DNA of 64,000 bases. Source: Prionace glauca. Lineage: Eukaryota; Chordata; Chondrichthyes; Carcharhiniformes; Carcharhinidae. This document shows positions 39,163 to 51,105 of this stretch, piece after piece (position 1 is the stretch's first letter; every line of letters starts with the position of its first letter). The stretch lies in assembly GCA_037974335.1 (NCBI GenBank), contig CM075760.1, positions 11,254,600-11,318,599 of the forward strand, read 5' to 3'. Below the pieces are notes generated by a model, which searched no databases, was not told the origin of the DNA, and was given only the letters and a program-made list of their open reading frames with translations. The translations under genes and the position numbers were made by a program.

Positions 39163-39397
39163 GAATAAAGTTTTAGAAGTGTAGAACGAGTAGAAGATAG
39201 AATTAGAGGGTTTGCTGGGCACAGCTTGCAAGAAGTTGCCACACTTCAGCATCATCTTGGTAATTTCCCTGGATTGATATGCAAACCCCTATCCTTTAAT
39301 AATAATTTTAATGTTAATTTAGTGTTGTAAAACTAATTATGCAAAGAATCCTGTCCTGCCTTAATTAAGTCTTGTTTGAATATACATTTTCTTTTCA
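39163..39397. other. No gene recognised
   Basis: Unassigned sequence between repeats. Confidence 0.4.
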
Positions 39398-39535
39398 TGG
39401 GGTGTGGGTGTCACCGACTAGGCCAGTATTTTTATTGTCTATTCCTAATTGCCCTTGAGGTGGTGGTGAGCTGCCCTTCCTGAAACGCTGCAGTCCGTGG
39501 TTTGAGGTACACTCGCAGTGTTAGAGAAGGAATTT
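39398..39535 (-). mobile_element. LINE 3'-end fragment
   Basis: 'GGGTGTGGGTGTCACCGACT', 'AGGCCAGTATTTTTATTGTC' and 'CCCTTGAGGTGGTGGTGAGC' match the 3' end of the LINE at 31830-33235. Confidence 0.75.
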
Positions 39536-40179
39536 ACTTAATCATTCACAGATTGGGGTGACTGAGATTAGTTGTGTTACTGATGAGAAAATCAGAGTAC
39601 AATGAGATAACACAGTGGGAAAGACAAAGAATCTACTCTGATGCGTTTTAATCAAGCTGATTTTGCATTTATTCAGAATATTGCACTCAGCCCAGTTCAA
39701 GAAGTTATTAACATCAGTAGAAACAAACTCCAACCGTCAGAACTGAAATATAGCAAATTAACTGAACAGCAGGAGGCCATTCAGCCCATCATGTCTGTGC
39801 TGGCTTGAAAAGTACTGTCCAGTTTCATCCTATTTTCCAGCTCTTAATCTGTCCCTCTGTTGCTGCAGAATCTGAACTGTGTATCTAAGTTCCTGTTTAA
39901 CGTGAGGAGGGTTTCTGCCTCTCCCGTCCTTTCAGGCAGTGAGTTCCAGATCCCCATGATTCTCCGGGTGAAATGATTTCTTCACTAACCCTCCTAATTC
40001 TTCAACCCTTTATTCGCTGGATTTGAAAATTGAACAGATTGTAATTAAAAATATTAAAAATTTGCCAACTGGCTTCAGCTTTCTGCCACACAAGCTTTAC
40101 ATTACATATACTTTTATAATTGATTAATCTGGTGACCAGAACTGTGCTCAGCACTCTAGCTTACTCGAACTAGCATTTT
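39536..40179 (-). mobile_element. Old LINE remnant and unassigned sequence
   Basis: About 39765-40000 is an antisense LINE 3' region ('AGGAGGCCATTCAGCCCATC', 'AGGCAGTGAGTTCCAGATCC'). The rest (39536-39764 and 40001-40179) is not recognised. Confidence 0.5.
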
Positions 40180-40290
40180 ATAAATATGAACAGAATATGT
40201 TGGGTAACCTCAGCAGGTCTGGCAGCATCTGTGTGGAGAAACAGAGTTAATTTTTTGGATCTAAATGATCCTTCGACAGAACATTTTACA
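40180..40290 (+). repeat. SINE-like interspersed repeat
   Basis: 'AACCTCAGCAGGTCTGGCAG' followed by 'CATCTGTGTGGAGAAACAGA' and 'GATCCTTCGACAGAACATTT' match the repeat at 20110-20235. Confidence 0.65.
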
Positions 40291-40299
40291 AAGCATTGT

Positions 40300-41860
40300 A
40301 TAAACTCAGAAAATAGGTGCAGGAGTAGGCTGTTCAGCCTTTTGAGCCTGCACCACCATTCAATATGATCATGGTAGTTCATGCACTTTCAGTATCACAG
40401 TCCCACTTTCTCTCCATACCCCTTGTCCCTTTAGTCACGTCCAGCTCCCTCTTGAACATAGTTAACAAATTGGCCCCAACAGCTTTCTGTGGTACAGAAT
40501 TCCACAGGTTCACAACATGAAGTTCTTTGTCATCTGTCTCAGATTGTAACCCCTATTTCTGGACTTCCCCAACATTGGGAACACGTTGGGACAGCATCCA
40601 GCCTGTCTAGTCCCATCAGGATTTTAAATATTTCTACGAGATCCCTTCTCATTCGAAATTCCAGTGAGTAAAAGTCCAGTCGATCCAGTCTCTCTTCATA
40701 AGTCAGTCCTGCCATTCCAGGAATCAGTCTGGTGAACCTTAGCTGGACTCCCTCAGTAACAAGAATGTCCTTCCTCAGACTAGGAGACCAAAACACACAC
40801 AATACTCAAGGTGTGGCTTCACAAAGGCCCTGAGCAAAACAATCTTACTCCTATACTCAAATCCTCTTACTATGAAGGGCAGCATGCCATTAGCTTTCCT
40901 CAATGCCTACTGTACCTGCATGCCAACCTTCAGCAACTGACCCATCATGACACCCAACTCACGTTGCACTTCCCTTTTTCCTAAACTGCCACCATTCAGA
41001 TAATAATCTTTCTTCCTGTTTTTGCCACCAAAGTTGATAACCTCACATTTATTCATAGTATTTTGCATTTGCCAAGTATCTGCCCAAGCCACTGTAGCCT
41101 CTTAGGAACCTCCTCACAGCACACACGGCCACCCAGCTTAGTGTCATCTAAAAATTGGAGATATTGCATTCAATTCCTTCATCCAAATTATTAATGAATA
41201 TTACGGACAGTTGGGATTACAGCACTGAACCCTGCCGTACCCACTAGTCACTGCTTGCCACTCTGAAAAGGATCCATTTATTCCCACTCTCTGCTTCAGT
41301 TTGAGCATAATCTCCCCACTCTTATAAACTAGTCTTTGGCCAAATGTCTTCCTGACCACCTGATTGAGAAACTTATCAGCCTTGATTGAACGGCAGAGCA
41401 GACTCAATGGGCTGAATGGCCTAATTCTGCTCCTACATCTGATGGTCTTATGATCTACCTGTCCAGCCTCCTTCACAGATATCTGGATGTTGACTCCAGG
41501 TTCTCTCTGATCCTCTATAATTCTCAGCATCATCCCCTTTATTGTTCATTCCCTTGTCTTGTCTAATGTCCCAAATTCATTCTCTCTCACTGCTCCAGAT
41601 TGAATTCCATGAGCCATTTTTCTGCCCATCTGACCAGCCCACTGATATCTTCCTGCAGTCCGCGGCTTTCTTCTGGATTGTTAAACACAAATACAATTGT
41701 TGTATCATCTGCAAACTGAATCATGACCCTTACATTTAAGTCTAAGTCATTGATATATACCACAGAACTGTAGAATCTCATTGGTAACCAGACACCATAG
41801 CGAAGGAAAGGAGGGAGTGTAGAATATAGTGTTACAGTCATTGCTGGGGTGTAGAAAAAG
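40300..41860 (-). mobile_element. Old CR1-like LINE, antisense
   Basis: In order from its 3' end: the tail ('GGTGCAGGAGTAGGCTGTTC'), then FWSPSLRKDILVTEGVQLRF, TRLIPGMAGLTYEERLDRLD, DTWQMQNTMNKCEVINFG, and near 41600-41860 the RT part with VYINDLDLNVRVMIQFADDT. About 41380-41455 is a plus-strand LINE 3' tail inserted in it ('GACTCAATGGGCTGAATGGC'). Many breaks, so an old copy. Confidence 0.75.
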
Positions 41861-42584
41861 AGCAACTTAATGCATTCAAAATATGACAGCAGCAGGGAAG
41901 AAGCTGTTGTTGAGTCAGTTGGGACATGACCTCAGACTTTTGTATTTTTTTCTCAATGGAAGAAGGTGGAAGAGAGAATGTCTGGAGTGCATGGGGCCCT
42001 TAATTATGGTGGCTACTTTGACGAGTGGGAAGTGTACAGAGTCAATGGATGAGAGGTTGGTTTGTGTGCTGGATTGGGCTACATTCACAACATTTTGTAG
42101 TTCCTTGTGGTCTTGAGCAGAGCAGAAGCCATACCAAGCTGTGATACAACCAGAAAGGATGCTTTCTATGGTTCTATCTGTAAATCTGTATGAGATCCTG
42201 AGGGAGTTTGATAGGGCAGATGGTGAGATATTTCCATGAGTGGAAGAGTCTCGAACAAGCTACAAGTTAAAGGGCCAGTCATTTAAAACTGAGGTGAGGA
42301 GAAATGTCTTCTCACAGAACATGGTGAATCTCTGGAATTCTCTGCTCCAAAGGATGGTAGAGACTGAATCATTAGAAGTATTTAGAATGGAGGTGGATAA
42401 ATATTTGATAGATTGAGGAATAGAGGGCAATGGGGAAATGGCTCACAAAAGGAGGCCGGTATTGATCAGCTCTGATTGTATTGAACGGCAGGGTCGCTTG
42501 AAGGGCCTGGTGGCCTCTCCTGCTTCTATTTCTTGTGATCAGTTGCTGCAGGTCCCAGTTTCCGCCCAGATTGAGGTAAGGAAT

Positions 42585-43165
42585 GGAAAGAGGCAGAATG
42601 AAAGTGTTTTACTCACAGATGTTGGAGACGGGGAAGTTTGAGCTGGCTGAAGATCAATCTTCATTAACACAAAGCCCGCGCTCTGATTGGCTGGAGGACC
42701 AGCGTCCTTCCGGTCCTCCAATACGTCTCATTGGTCAACACCTCAGCGTGAAGGTCAGGGGGCGGGCTCAACACTGCACATGCGCAGTTCCGACCCGGGG
42801 GGAGGGGGAGATCACCGAGCGGCTTCTCGCTCTGGCCGGAGCCGCCAGCCGCTTGTCTGGAAACCTTGGCTCGAGGAGAGGGAGGGGAACAATGGGTGGG
42901 GGAGGGGAACAATGGGGGGGGGGGGGGGGGCTGGGATCCCGAGTCCGCGCGTGCGCACTGGAAATCCTAAGACGTCACCGCGGAGCAGAGTGATTCCTAT
43001 TGGCTGATACAGAGCTCCATTGTGACGTCACAAGAGTTGTCCAATGAGTTTCAGAGTGAAACCTCCTCCTCTGTGCAACATCTGGGAGGAAATCAATGTT
43101 TCCCCCTTTCCATTTCTTTCCTCATTCTGGGGGAAATTGGGGACTTGCAGCAACTGAAGGGTAAG
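42585..43165. promoter_or_regulatory. CpG-rich promoter and noncoding exon 1 of ZNF-A'
   Basis: Same order as for ZNF-A: minus-strand donor GTGAGT in 'TTTTACTCACAGATGTTGGA' (about 42613), GATTGGCTGG (about 42684), CATTGGTCAA (about 42730), GC box, NRF1-like GCACATGCGCAG (about 42777-42788), two 20-bp minisatellite units then 17 G (42914-42930), ATTGGCTGAT (about 43000) and CRE TGACGTCA (43023-43030). Donor GTAAGG at 43161 leads to acceptor AG 43575-43576. The leftward donor could serve ZNF-F, 7.6 kb away, or a lost gene. Confidence 0.75.
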
Positions 43166-43906
43166 GAAGTGAATCCAGTCTGTATATTCCACACATTTTT
43201 AGTCCAGTCATATGGGCATAGCTCTGTCTGGCAGCCTGCATGGAGATTTTCAGCTAGTGACGTTTGCTACCAAATAAACCAGTTGGACTTTAACCTGGTG
43301 TTGTGAGACTTCTTACTGTGTTTACCCCAGTCCAACACCGGGACAGGACAGGAAGCAGTCGCGTGGATCTGTCAATCAGCCTCAATCATCAACTTCAGGA
43401 GAATTGGGAGGGTGAATATTAGATACAACAGAGTGAGAATGGAGCAAGTGTGTGAGATGGAGATTTGTAGCCTTTGTGGAATGAGAGAGAAAGAATGTTT
43501 CATAGAAACTGGAAGTGTCTGTTCTGAATTTTGATCCTGTATTGATACTGATGACTTGTGTCAACTTGTTTTACAGGATATTGAAAGAGGAATCACAGGC
43601 TGAAATTTCAAATGTCAGGTCTAGATCTGGCAGAGTCATATTCCTTGGAACCTGAATATCATCGGCCATTGAACCTGGAAGGAGATTTGAAAAGATTTCA
43701 AACATCAGTGTGATTGGAAAAGCATCAACACACTTCCACATTCAAGTGAGAGTGTTCCAGTGCACTGACTGAAGAGCTTTAACCAGTTACACAGCCTGAA
43801 TAAATATCACACCATTCACAGTGGGGAGAGACTGAACACGTATTGTGTGTGTGGACGAGGCTTGAACTGATTGTCCACCCAAGGCAGAGGCAAGGTCGCC
43901 TGCATC

Positions 43907-44893
43907 ATGGAGAAACCATGGAAATGTACAGACTGTGGAAAGAGATACAGATTCCCCTATCTGCTGGATGCTCATCGGCGCAGCCACACTGGGGAGAGGC
44001 CATTCATCTGCTCTCAATGTGGGAAGGGATTCATTCAACACTCCCACCTGCAGTTGCACAAGCGAGTTCACACTGGAGAGAGACCATTCGCCTGCTCTCA
44101 GTGTGGAAAAGGATTCACTGTGTTATCCACTTTGCAGAGACACCAGCGAATTCACACTGGGGAGAGGCCATTCACCTGCTCTGAGTGTGGGAAGGGATTC
44201 AACCAGTTATCCAATTTGCGGACACACCAGCGAATTCACACTGGGGAGAGGCCATTCACCTGCTCTCAGTGTGAGAAAAGATTCACTCGGTTATCCGACC
44301 TGCAGGCACATCAGCACATTCACACTGGGGAGAGGCCGTTCACCTGCTCTCAGTGTGGGAAGGGATTCACTCGGTTATCCGACCTGCAGGCACATCAGCG
44401 CATTCACACTGGAGAGAGGCCGTTCACCTGCTCTCAGTGTGGGAAGGGATTCACTCGGTCATCTGACATGCAGAAGCACAAACAAATTCACAATGGGGAG
44501 AGGCTGTTCATCTGCTCTCAGTGTGGGAAGGGATTCATTCAATTTTCCAGCCTGCGGACACACCAGCGTGTTCATACTGGGGTGGGTCTGTTCATCTGCT
44601 CTCAGTGTGGGAAGGAATTCACTCAATTTTCCAGCCTGCAGAGACACCAGCGTGTTCATACTGGGGAGAAGCCGTTCACCTGCTCTCAGTGTGGAAAGGG
44701 ATTCACTGGACAATTCCACCTGCAGAGACACCAGCTAGTTCACACTGGGGAGAAGCCGTTTACCTGCTCTCAGTGTGGGAAGGGTTTCAGTCAGTTATCC
44801 AACCTGCAGACACACCAGCGAGTTCACATGGGGAGAGGCCATTCACCTGCTCTCAGTGTGGGGAGGGATTCAACCAGTTATCCCACCTGCTGA
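43907..44893 (+). CDS. ZNF-A', 11-finger C2H2 zinc-finger protein
   Basis: A 328-aa protein, the duplicate of ZNF-A, starting MEKPWKCTDCGKRY at the ATG at 43907, with the in-frame TGA 39 nt upstream (43868-43870). Eleven intact fingers. Finger 6 (FTRLSDLQAH) repeats the helix of finger 5 and is absent in ZNF-A, an 84-bp gain or loss of one finger. Helix differences from ZNF-A include finger 8 (Q-S-S-T against Q-S-N-T at -1,2,3,6) and the last finger (Q-S-N-T against Q-S-N-R), so DNA preference may have shifted. The same one-base loss as in ZNF-A follows the last finger, giving the tail [15 protein letters not shown] to TGA at 44891-44893; the event predates the duplication. No effector domain is visible. 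Confidence 0.88.
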   Translation: MEKPWKCTDCGKRYRFPYLLDAHRRSHTGERPFICSQCGKGFIQHSHLQLHKRVHTGERPFACSQCGKGFTVLSTLQRHQRIHTGERPFTCSECGKGFNQLSNLRTHQRIHTGERPFTCSQCEKRFTRLSDLQAHQHIHTGERPFTCSQCGKGFTRLSDLQAHQRIHTGERPFTCSQCGKGFTRSSDMQKHKQIHNGERLFICSQCGKGFIQFSSLRTHQRVHTGVGLFICSQCGKEFTQFSSLQRHQRVHTGEKPFTCSQCGKGFTGQFHLQRHQLVHTGEKPFTCSQCGKGFSQLSNLQTHQRVHMGRGHSPALSVGRDSTSYPTC

Positions 44894-45560
44894 GACATCA
44901 GTGAGGTTACCCTGGGGAGAAACCTGCTCAGTGTATAAAAAAGAGTTCAGAATTTCATCACAGCTGCTGAGGCACCAACAAGTTCACAGGGGTTGGATTC
45001 TGCTGTTATTGTTTCTGTTCTCACATCCAGGACTGCATTTTGTTTACTCTCACAGTTGGACATTGGAGCGGGTCGGAGGGTTTCTTTCTGCTGGACTGGC
45101 TGGTCTCAGCCTCCAGTGGGCTGATGCTCTTTGAGTCTTTTTGTGAATACCTTGTTTTAAATTTCACAAGAATCACAGAGTGACAGGGTGTTAGGGAGGT
45201 CAGAGATATTTAGTCAGCATTTCTGTTTGAAACCCCCCAAATCCCCATCCAATTTCCTTTGTAATTGATTGTTTCCACTTCCTCCACCCTCGTAGGGAGC
45301 GGGTTCCAAGTCAATACCATTCGCTGCAGCAAAATATTCTTCCTCACATTCCTCCCCCTGCATCTCTGACTCAAAACCTTAAATCTGTGTCCCCCTCATC
45401 CTTGTCCTATCAGCAAATGGAAACAACTTTTCTTTGTCCACCTTATCTCAATCTGTCGGAATCTTGTCCACCTCTATCAAATCTCCCCTCAACCTCCTTT
45501 GCTCCAAGGGGAACAACCCCAGCCTGACATTGACAATAAAGAACAAACTAACAGAATATG
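44894..45560 (+). other. ZNF-A' 3' UTR and flank
   Basis: The conserved 3' UTR block (about 44990-45140) is followed by the antisense CR1 remnant (45180-45560), with AATAAA at 45535-45540. The insert at 5312-5412 of copy 1 is missing here. Confidence 0.7.
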
Positions 45561-46155
45561 TTAATACCTGAAATCAAATGGGAATGTTTAATTTCTGTTT
45601 TAAAGATATTGTGAATATATTGTCCTGGACAATAATGAAATTGGGATAACTCACCTTGGATGTGGTTGAATTTAATATATTAATCTGGTATCCGCCAACA
45701 GTTAGTGAGTCTGGAATGAGTAGCTGGAAATCACTCCCTAACAGCACTGTGGGTGTATTTACAGGCATTGTAGCAGTTCAGGAAGGCAGTGTTGGGGTTG
45801 ACCGTGGCCGAGGCAGCTACATACAGCCACATATTCTGTTATAATTGAAGGACTGCAGATTGAATGTGAAGCATTATGGGACTGGACTGCGTTGACCACA
45901 TTCCTGTGACAGCTCAGTTTCTGCAATTACTGACCATTAAAGCTGTTTAACAGGGCCCTGACAGCGGACCTGGTGAGAATATTTACTGGGAATGAGTTGG
46001 AATTAAACTTATCCCAGGACCGGCTGGTGTTCAGCAGCTGAGATACCCGAATCTGTAAAAAGGGGGTCTGACCAATCAACAAACAGTGGTAGGCAGTTGA
46101 TTAAGGAATTAAGAAGCATTCTCAGGCATTGTTTAAATTAATTTAATCCTAAATT

Positions 46156-47564
46156 TGTGATAAAAACTGACTGATTTGTGACCCGATAGTCAGTGAAGTG
46201 ATAGTATACTCCAAGTAGCACTGGACTGAAAAGTGGATCCTCTGAGAGTAGATCCGAATGGTTATTATCTTACCCCATCATGGCCAGTGAAAAATCAGAG
46301 CTCGAGTGGGTACCGGACAGGTCTCTTACCTGCCATTTGGAAACTAAGAACACAAAACCTATGATTAAAATGGTTTGAGAATAGAGCCATTTCAAGTCTG
46401 GATGACACTTCATAAGAGCTCTGATAAAGGGTCATCCAGACTCGAGACATTGACTCTATTCTTTCTCCACAGATGCTGTCAGACCTGCTGAGATTTTCCA
46501 GCGTTTTGTGCTTTTGTTTCAGATTCCAGCATCTGCAGTATTTCATTTTTATGATAAAATGAGATTTGGAATCCCCTCGATCCTCCCCCAAAACAGAGGG
46601 AGTGGTGGGAGAGGAAAATAAGGATAAGAATGAAGAAGTCTGGCTTCTGATTCTCCGAGCCCATGTAGAATTAACAAAATGAGTGAATCAGTTTGTAAAG
46701 CACAGAAGTTACCATCCCTAACTATAACTGATCAAATTACAATAATTAGGTTGAGGAATGTAACAAAAAACTGAATAGATGAAGTTTAAAATCAAGTTTG
46801 TTTTGTTGTTAGAAAAGTTTTAAAAATTATGTAAAGTGCCATAATTATGTGCAAGTTTTTTCTGCTCACTCCCCACCCCTTTAGGCTCTGTAGAAAAGTT
46901 AACCCTTTCAGCAATCAGTTGATTTGTTTTTAAATCACTCAGAAACTCGTGTCTGTTTTAATTTATAATTGTGGATTTATTCAAACCAGTTAAATCTGGA
47001 AATTTTAAATGTAGCCTGGAGGAATAACTGTGAGAATTCTCTTGTTGTCACCTCAAACCCAGATAAAGAACAATAATTTTACAGGTAATTCAATAAACTG
47101 TTTGTCAATGGAATCAGGCTTGAGTGTTGAATGATTCTTCTGAGTTCATTGCCCCCAACACACTGGGTACATTACCACTGGAGAGCAGGTATTGCCAAAA
47201 CCTTCAGACAATACAAAGACTCACGAAAACCTGAGTCCCAGTTTAAAGACTTATCTTTTATTTGACCAACGATCGAAGGGAAACGTTTTTGGACAGTGCA
47301 ATACCTCTCTAGAAGAGAAGTATCCTGATCTCTGCAATAAATTTGATGTAAAATGCTTAGGATAGATCAATTATACATTCTTCATGTCAAATTCTCCCGC
47401 CTTTCATTAGGTGTGAACCAATCATTTTCCATACAAAAAAAAATTAATACTTTAATCATTAATTGCATTTTACCCTCTGACATTCTACGTCATTTAACTT
47501 AATGCTGGTAGTGTCTGAAATGCCTAATGCTTTAAAATTTCTCAAACTTGTCAGGAATTTTAAG
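46156..47564. other. Far 3' flank of ZNF-A', no gene
   Basis: About 46156-46330 and 46600-47050 match, in opposite orientation, the flank of ZNF-E (22.9-20.9 kb) and 63.2-62.4 kb. About 46380-46560 is the SINE-like repeat in reverse ('AGATGCTGTCAGACCTGCTG'). About 47050-47564 is unassigned. Confidence 0.6.
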
Positions 47565-47828
47565 AACATAAGAAATAGGAGCAGGAGTAGGCCATCTGGC
47601 CCTTCGAGCCTGCCCCGCCATTCAATAAGATCATGGCTGATCTGTCGTGGCTCAGTTCCACTTTTCGGCCCTCTCTCCATAACCCTTAATCCCCTCTCAT
47701 CAAAAACCCATCAACCCGCTTCTTGAAATTATTTAGCGAGGCAGCCTCCACCACTTCAATGGGTAGAGAATTCCAGAGATTCACCACCCTTTGAATGAAG
47801 AAGTTCCTCCTCAACTCCGTTCTAAAAT
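47565..47828 (-). mobile_element. CR1-like LINE (type III), 3' fragment cut by the satellite
   Basis: The 3' end and C-terminal part are as at 38166-38764 ('AACATAAGAAATAGGAGCAG', 'CAGCCTCCACCACTTCAATG'). The element stops at 'CTCAACTCCGTTCTAAAA', where the pyrimidine satellite begins. Confidence 0.85.
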
Positions 47829-50800
47829 GCTCTCTCTCTCTGTATCTGTATCTCTCTCTCTCTGTATCTGTGTGTCTCTCTCTCTGTATCTGTGTGTCTC
47901 TCTCTCTCTCTCTATCTGTATCTATCTCTCTCTCTGTATCTGTGTCTCTCTCTCTCCCTGTATCTGTATGTCTCTCTCTCTGTATCTGGTTGTCTCTCTC
48001 TCTTGTATCTGTGTCTCTCTCTCTCTCTGTATCTGTGTGTCTCTCTCTGTCTGTATTTGTGTCTCTCTCTCTCTCTCTGTATCTGTGTGTCGCTCTCTCT
48101 CTGTATCTGTGTGTCTCTCTCTCTCTCTGTATCTGTCTCTCTCTCTGTATCTGTATGTCTCTCTCTCTCTGTATCTGTGTGTGACTCTCTCTCTGTATCT
48201 GTGCCTCTCTCTCTCTCTGTATCTGTGTGTCTCTCTCTCTCTGTATCTGTGTGTGTGTGTCTCTCTCTCTGTATCTGTCTCTCTCTCTCTCTGTATCTGT
48301 GTCTCTCTCTTTCTCTCTGTATCTGTGTGAGTGTCTCTCTCTCTGTGTCTGTATCTCTCTCTCTCTGTATCTGTGTCTCTCTCTCTGTATCTATGTGTCT
48401 GTCTCTCTCTCTCTCTGTATCTTTGTCACTCTCTCTCTGTATCTGTGTGTCTCTCTCTCTCTTGTATCTGTGTGTCTCTCTCTCTCTGTATCTGTGTGTG
48501 TCTCTCTCTCTCTCTGTATCTGTGTCTCTCTCTCTCTGTATCTATGTGTCTCTCTCTCTTTCTCTCTGTATCTGTCTCTCTCTCTGTCTCTCTCTCTCTG
48601 TATCTGTGTCACTCTCTGTATCTGTGTCACTCTTTCTCTCTTGTATCTGTGTGTCTCTCTCTCTCTCTGTATCTGTGTGTGTCTCTCTCTCTCTTTCTGT
48701 ATCTGTATCTCTCTCGCTCTCTCTCTCTCTGTATCTGTGTGTGTGTCTCTCTCTCTGTATCTGTGTGTCTCTCTCTCTCTGTATCTGTGTGTGTCTCTCT
48801 CTTTCTGTATCTGTATCTCTCTGGCTCTCTCTCTGTATCTGTGTGTCTCTCTGTCTCTGTATCTGTGTGTGTCTCTCACTCTCTCTGTATCTGTATCTCT
48901 CTCTCTCTCTGTATCTGTGTGTGTCTCTCTCTGTATCTGTATCTCTCTCTGTATCTGTGTGTGTCTCTCTCTCTCTCTGTATCTGTGTGTGTCTCTCTCT
49001 CTCTGTATTGGTATCTCTCTGTCTCTGTATCTGTGTGTGTGTCTCTCTCTCTCTGTATCTGTGTATCTCTCTCTCTCTCTGTATCTGTACCTCTCTCTCT
49101 CTGTATCTGTATCTCTCTCTCTGTATCTGTATGTCTCTCTCTGTATCTGTGTGTGTCTCTCTCTCTCTGTATCTGTGTGTGTCTCTCTGTATCTGTGTCC
49201 CTCTCTCTCTCTGTATCTGTGTCCCTCTCTCTCTCTGTATCTGTGTGTCTCTCTCTCTCTCTGTATCTGTGTGTGCCTCTCTCTCTCTGTGTCTGTGTCT
49301 CTCTCTCTATCTGTGTGTCTCTCTCTCTCTGTATCTGTGTGTGTCTCTCTGTGTCTGTGAGTGTGTGTCTCTCCCTGTATCTGTCTCTCTCTCTCTCTGT
49401 ATCTGTGTCTCTCTCTCTGTATCTGTGTGTCTCTCTCTCTCTGTATCTGTGTGTGTGTCTCTCTCTCTGTGTCTGTGAGTGTGTGTCTCTCTCTGTATCT
49501 GTGTCTCTCTCTCTCTGTATCTGTGTGTCTCTCTCTCTGTATCTGTGTGTGTCTCTCTCTCTCTGTATCTGTGTCTCTCTCTCTGTATCTGTGTCTCTCT
49601 CTCTGTATCTGTGTGTCTCTCTCTGTACCTGTGTGTGTCTCTCTCTCTGTATCTGTATGTCTCTCTCTCTCTGTATCTGTGTGTGTGTGTCTCTCTCTCT
49701 CTGTATCTGTGTGCGTCTCTCTCTGTATCTGTGTCTCTTTCTTTCTCTCTGTATCTGTGTGTGTGTCTCTCTCTCTGTGTCTGTATCTCTCTCTCTCTGT
49801 ATCTGTGTGTGCCTCTCTCTCTATCTGTATCTATCTCTCTCTCTGTATCTGTGTCTCTCTCTCTCCCTGTATCTGTATGTCTCTTTCTCTCTGTATCTGG
49901 TTGTCTCTCTCTCTTGTATCTGTGTGTGTCTCTCTCTCTGTATCTGTGTGTGTCTCTCTCTCTGTATCTGTGTGTCTCTCTCTCTCTGTATCTGTGTGTC
50001 TCTCTCTCTCTCTGTATCTGTCTCTCTCTCTCTCTGTATCTGTGTGTGACTCTCTCTCTGTATCTGTGCCTCTCTCTCTGTATCTGTGTCTCTCTCTCTC
50101 TCTGTATCTGTGTGTGTCTCTCTCTCTCTTTCTGTATCTGTATCTCTCTCTCTCTGTATCTGTGTGTGTGACTCTCTATATCTGTGTGTGTCTCTCTCTC
50201 TCTGTATCTATGTGTCTCTCTCTCTCTCTCTCTGCATCTGTGTCACTCTCTCTCTGTATCTGTGTCACTCTCTCTCTGTATCTGTGTCTCTCTCTCACTC
50301 TTGTATCTGTGTGTCTCTCTCTCTCTCTGTATCTGTGTCTCTCTCTGAATCTGTGTCTCTCTCTTTCTCTCTGTATCTGTGTATGTGTCTCTCTCTCTCT
50401 CTCTGTATCTGTATCTCTCTCTCTCTGTATCTGTGTGTGTGACTCTCTATATCTGTGTGTGTCTCTCTCTCTCTGTATCTATGTGTCTCTCTCTCTCTCT
50501 CTCTGCATCTGTGTCACTCTCTCTCTGTATCTGTGTCACTCTCTCTCTGTATCTGTGTCTCTCTCTCACTCTTGTATCTGTGTCTCTCTCTCTCTCTGTA
50601 TCTGTGTGTCTCTCTCTCTCTGTATCTGTGTGTGTCTCTCTCTCTCTTTCTGTATCTGTATCTCTCTCTCTCTGTATCTGTGTGTGTGACTCTCTATATC
50701 TGTGTGTGTCTCTCTCTCTCTGTATCTATGTGTCTCTCTCTCTCTCTCTCTGCATCTGTGTCACTCTCTCTCTGTATCTGTGTCACTCTCTCTCTGTATC

Positions 50801-51105
50801 TGTGTCTCTCTCTCACTCTTGTATCTGTGTGTCTCTCTCTCTCTGTATCTCTGTGTCTCCCTCTATCTGTATCTGTGTGTCTCTCTCTCTCTCTCTGTAT
50901 CTGTGTGTGTGTCTCTCTCTCTGTATCTGTGTGTGTCTTTCTCTCTCTGTATCTGTGTGTGTCTCTCTCTGTATCTGTGTGTGTCTCTTTCTCTCTGTAT
51001 CTGTGTGTGTCTCTCTCTCTCTGTATCTGTGTGTTTCTCTCTCTCTCTTTCTGTATCTGTATCTCTCTGGCTCTCTCTCTCTCTGTATCTGTGTGTGTCT
51101 CTCTC
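47829..51105 (+). repeat. 3.3-kb pyrimidine-rich satellite (TCTC / TGTATCTGTGTG)
   Basis: Compound tandem array alternating (TC)n runs with TGTATCTGTG(TG)n words, unit roughly 20-35 bp. Higher-order structure is visible: the word GACTCTCTATATCTG occurs at 50170, 50441 and 50688 within repeated ~250-270-bp blocks, and a block containing TATCTGGTTGTC recurs at about 47984 and 49895, 1.9 kb apart. All three plus frames stay open for hundreds of codons only because stop codons cannot form in this alphabet; these are not genes. It lies between two antisense LINE pieces. Confidence 0.95.

Larger units (their letters stand above)
41865..46155 (+). repeat. Segmental duplication, copy 2 (holds ZNF-A')
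   Basis: Collinear with 795-6100: LINE tail (41880-42190, minus), intact old CR1 remnant (42195-42540, the empty site of the 1248-2200 insertion), promoter, ZNF-A' and 3' flank. Its left end follows the old LINE at 40300-41860 without a visible mobile-element boundary. Confidence 0.85.

Noticed and set aside
47829-51105. CRISPR array
   Set aside because: No unique spacers; the sequence is a low-complexity satellite in a vertebrate genome.
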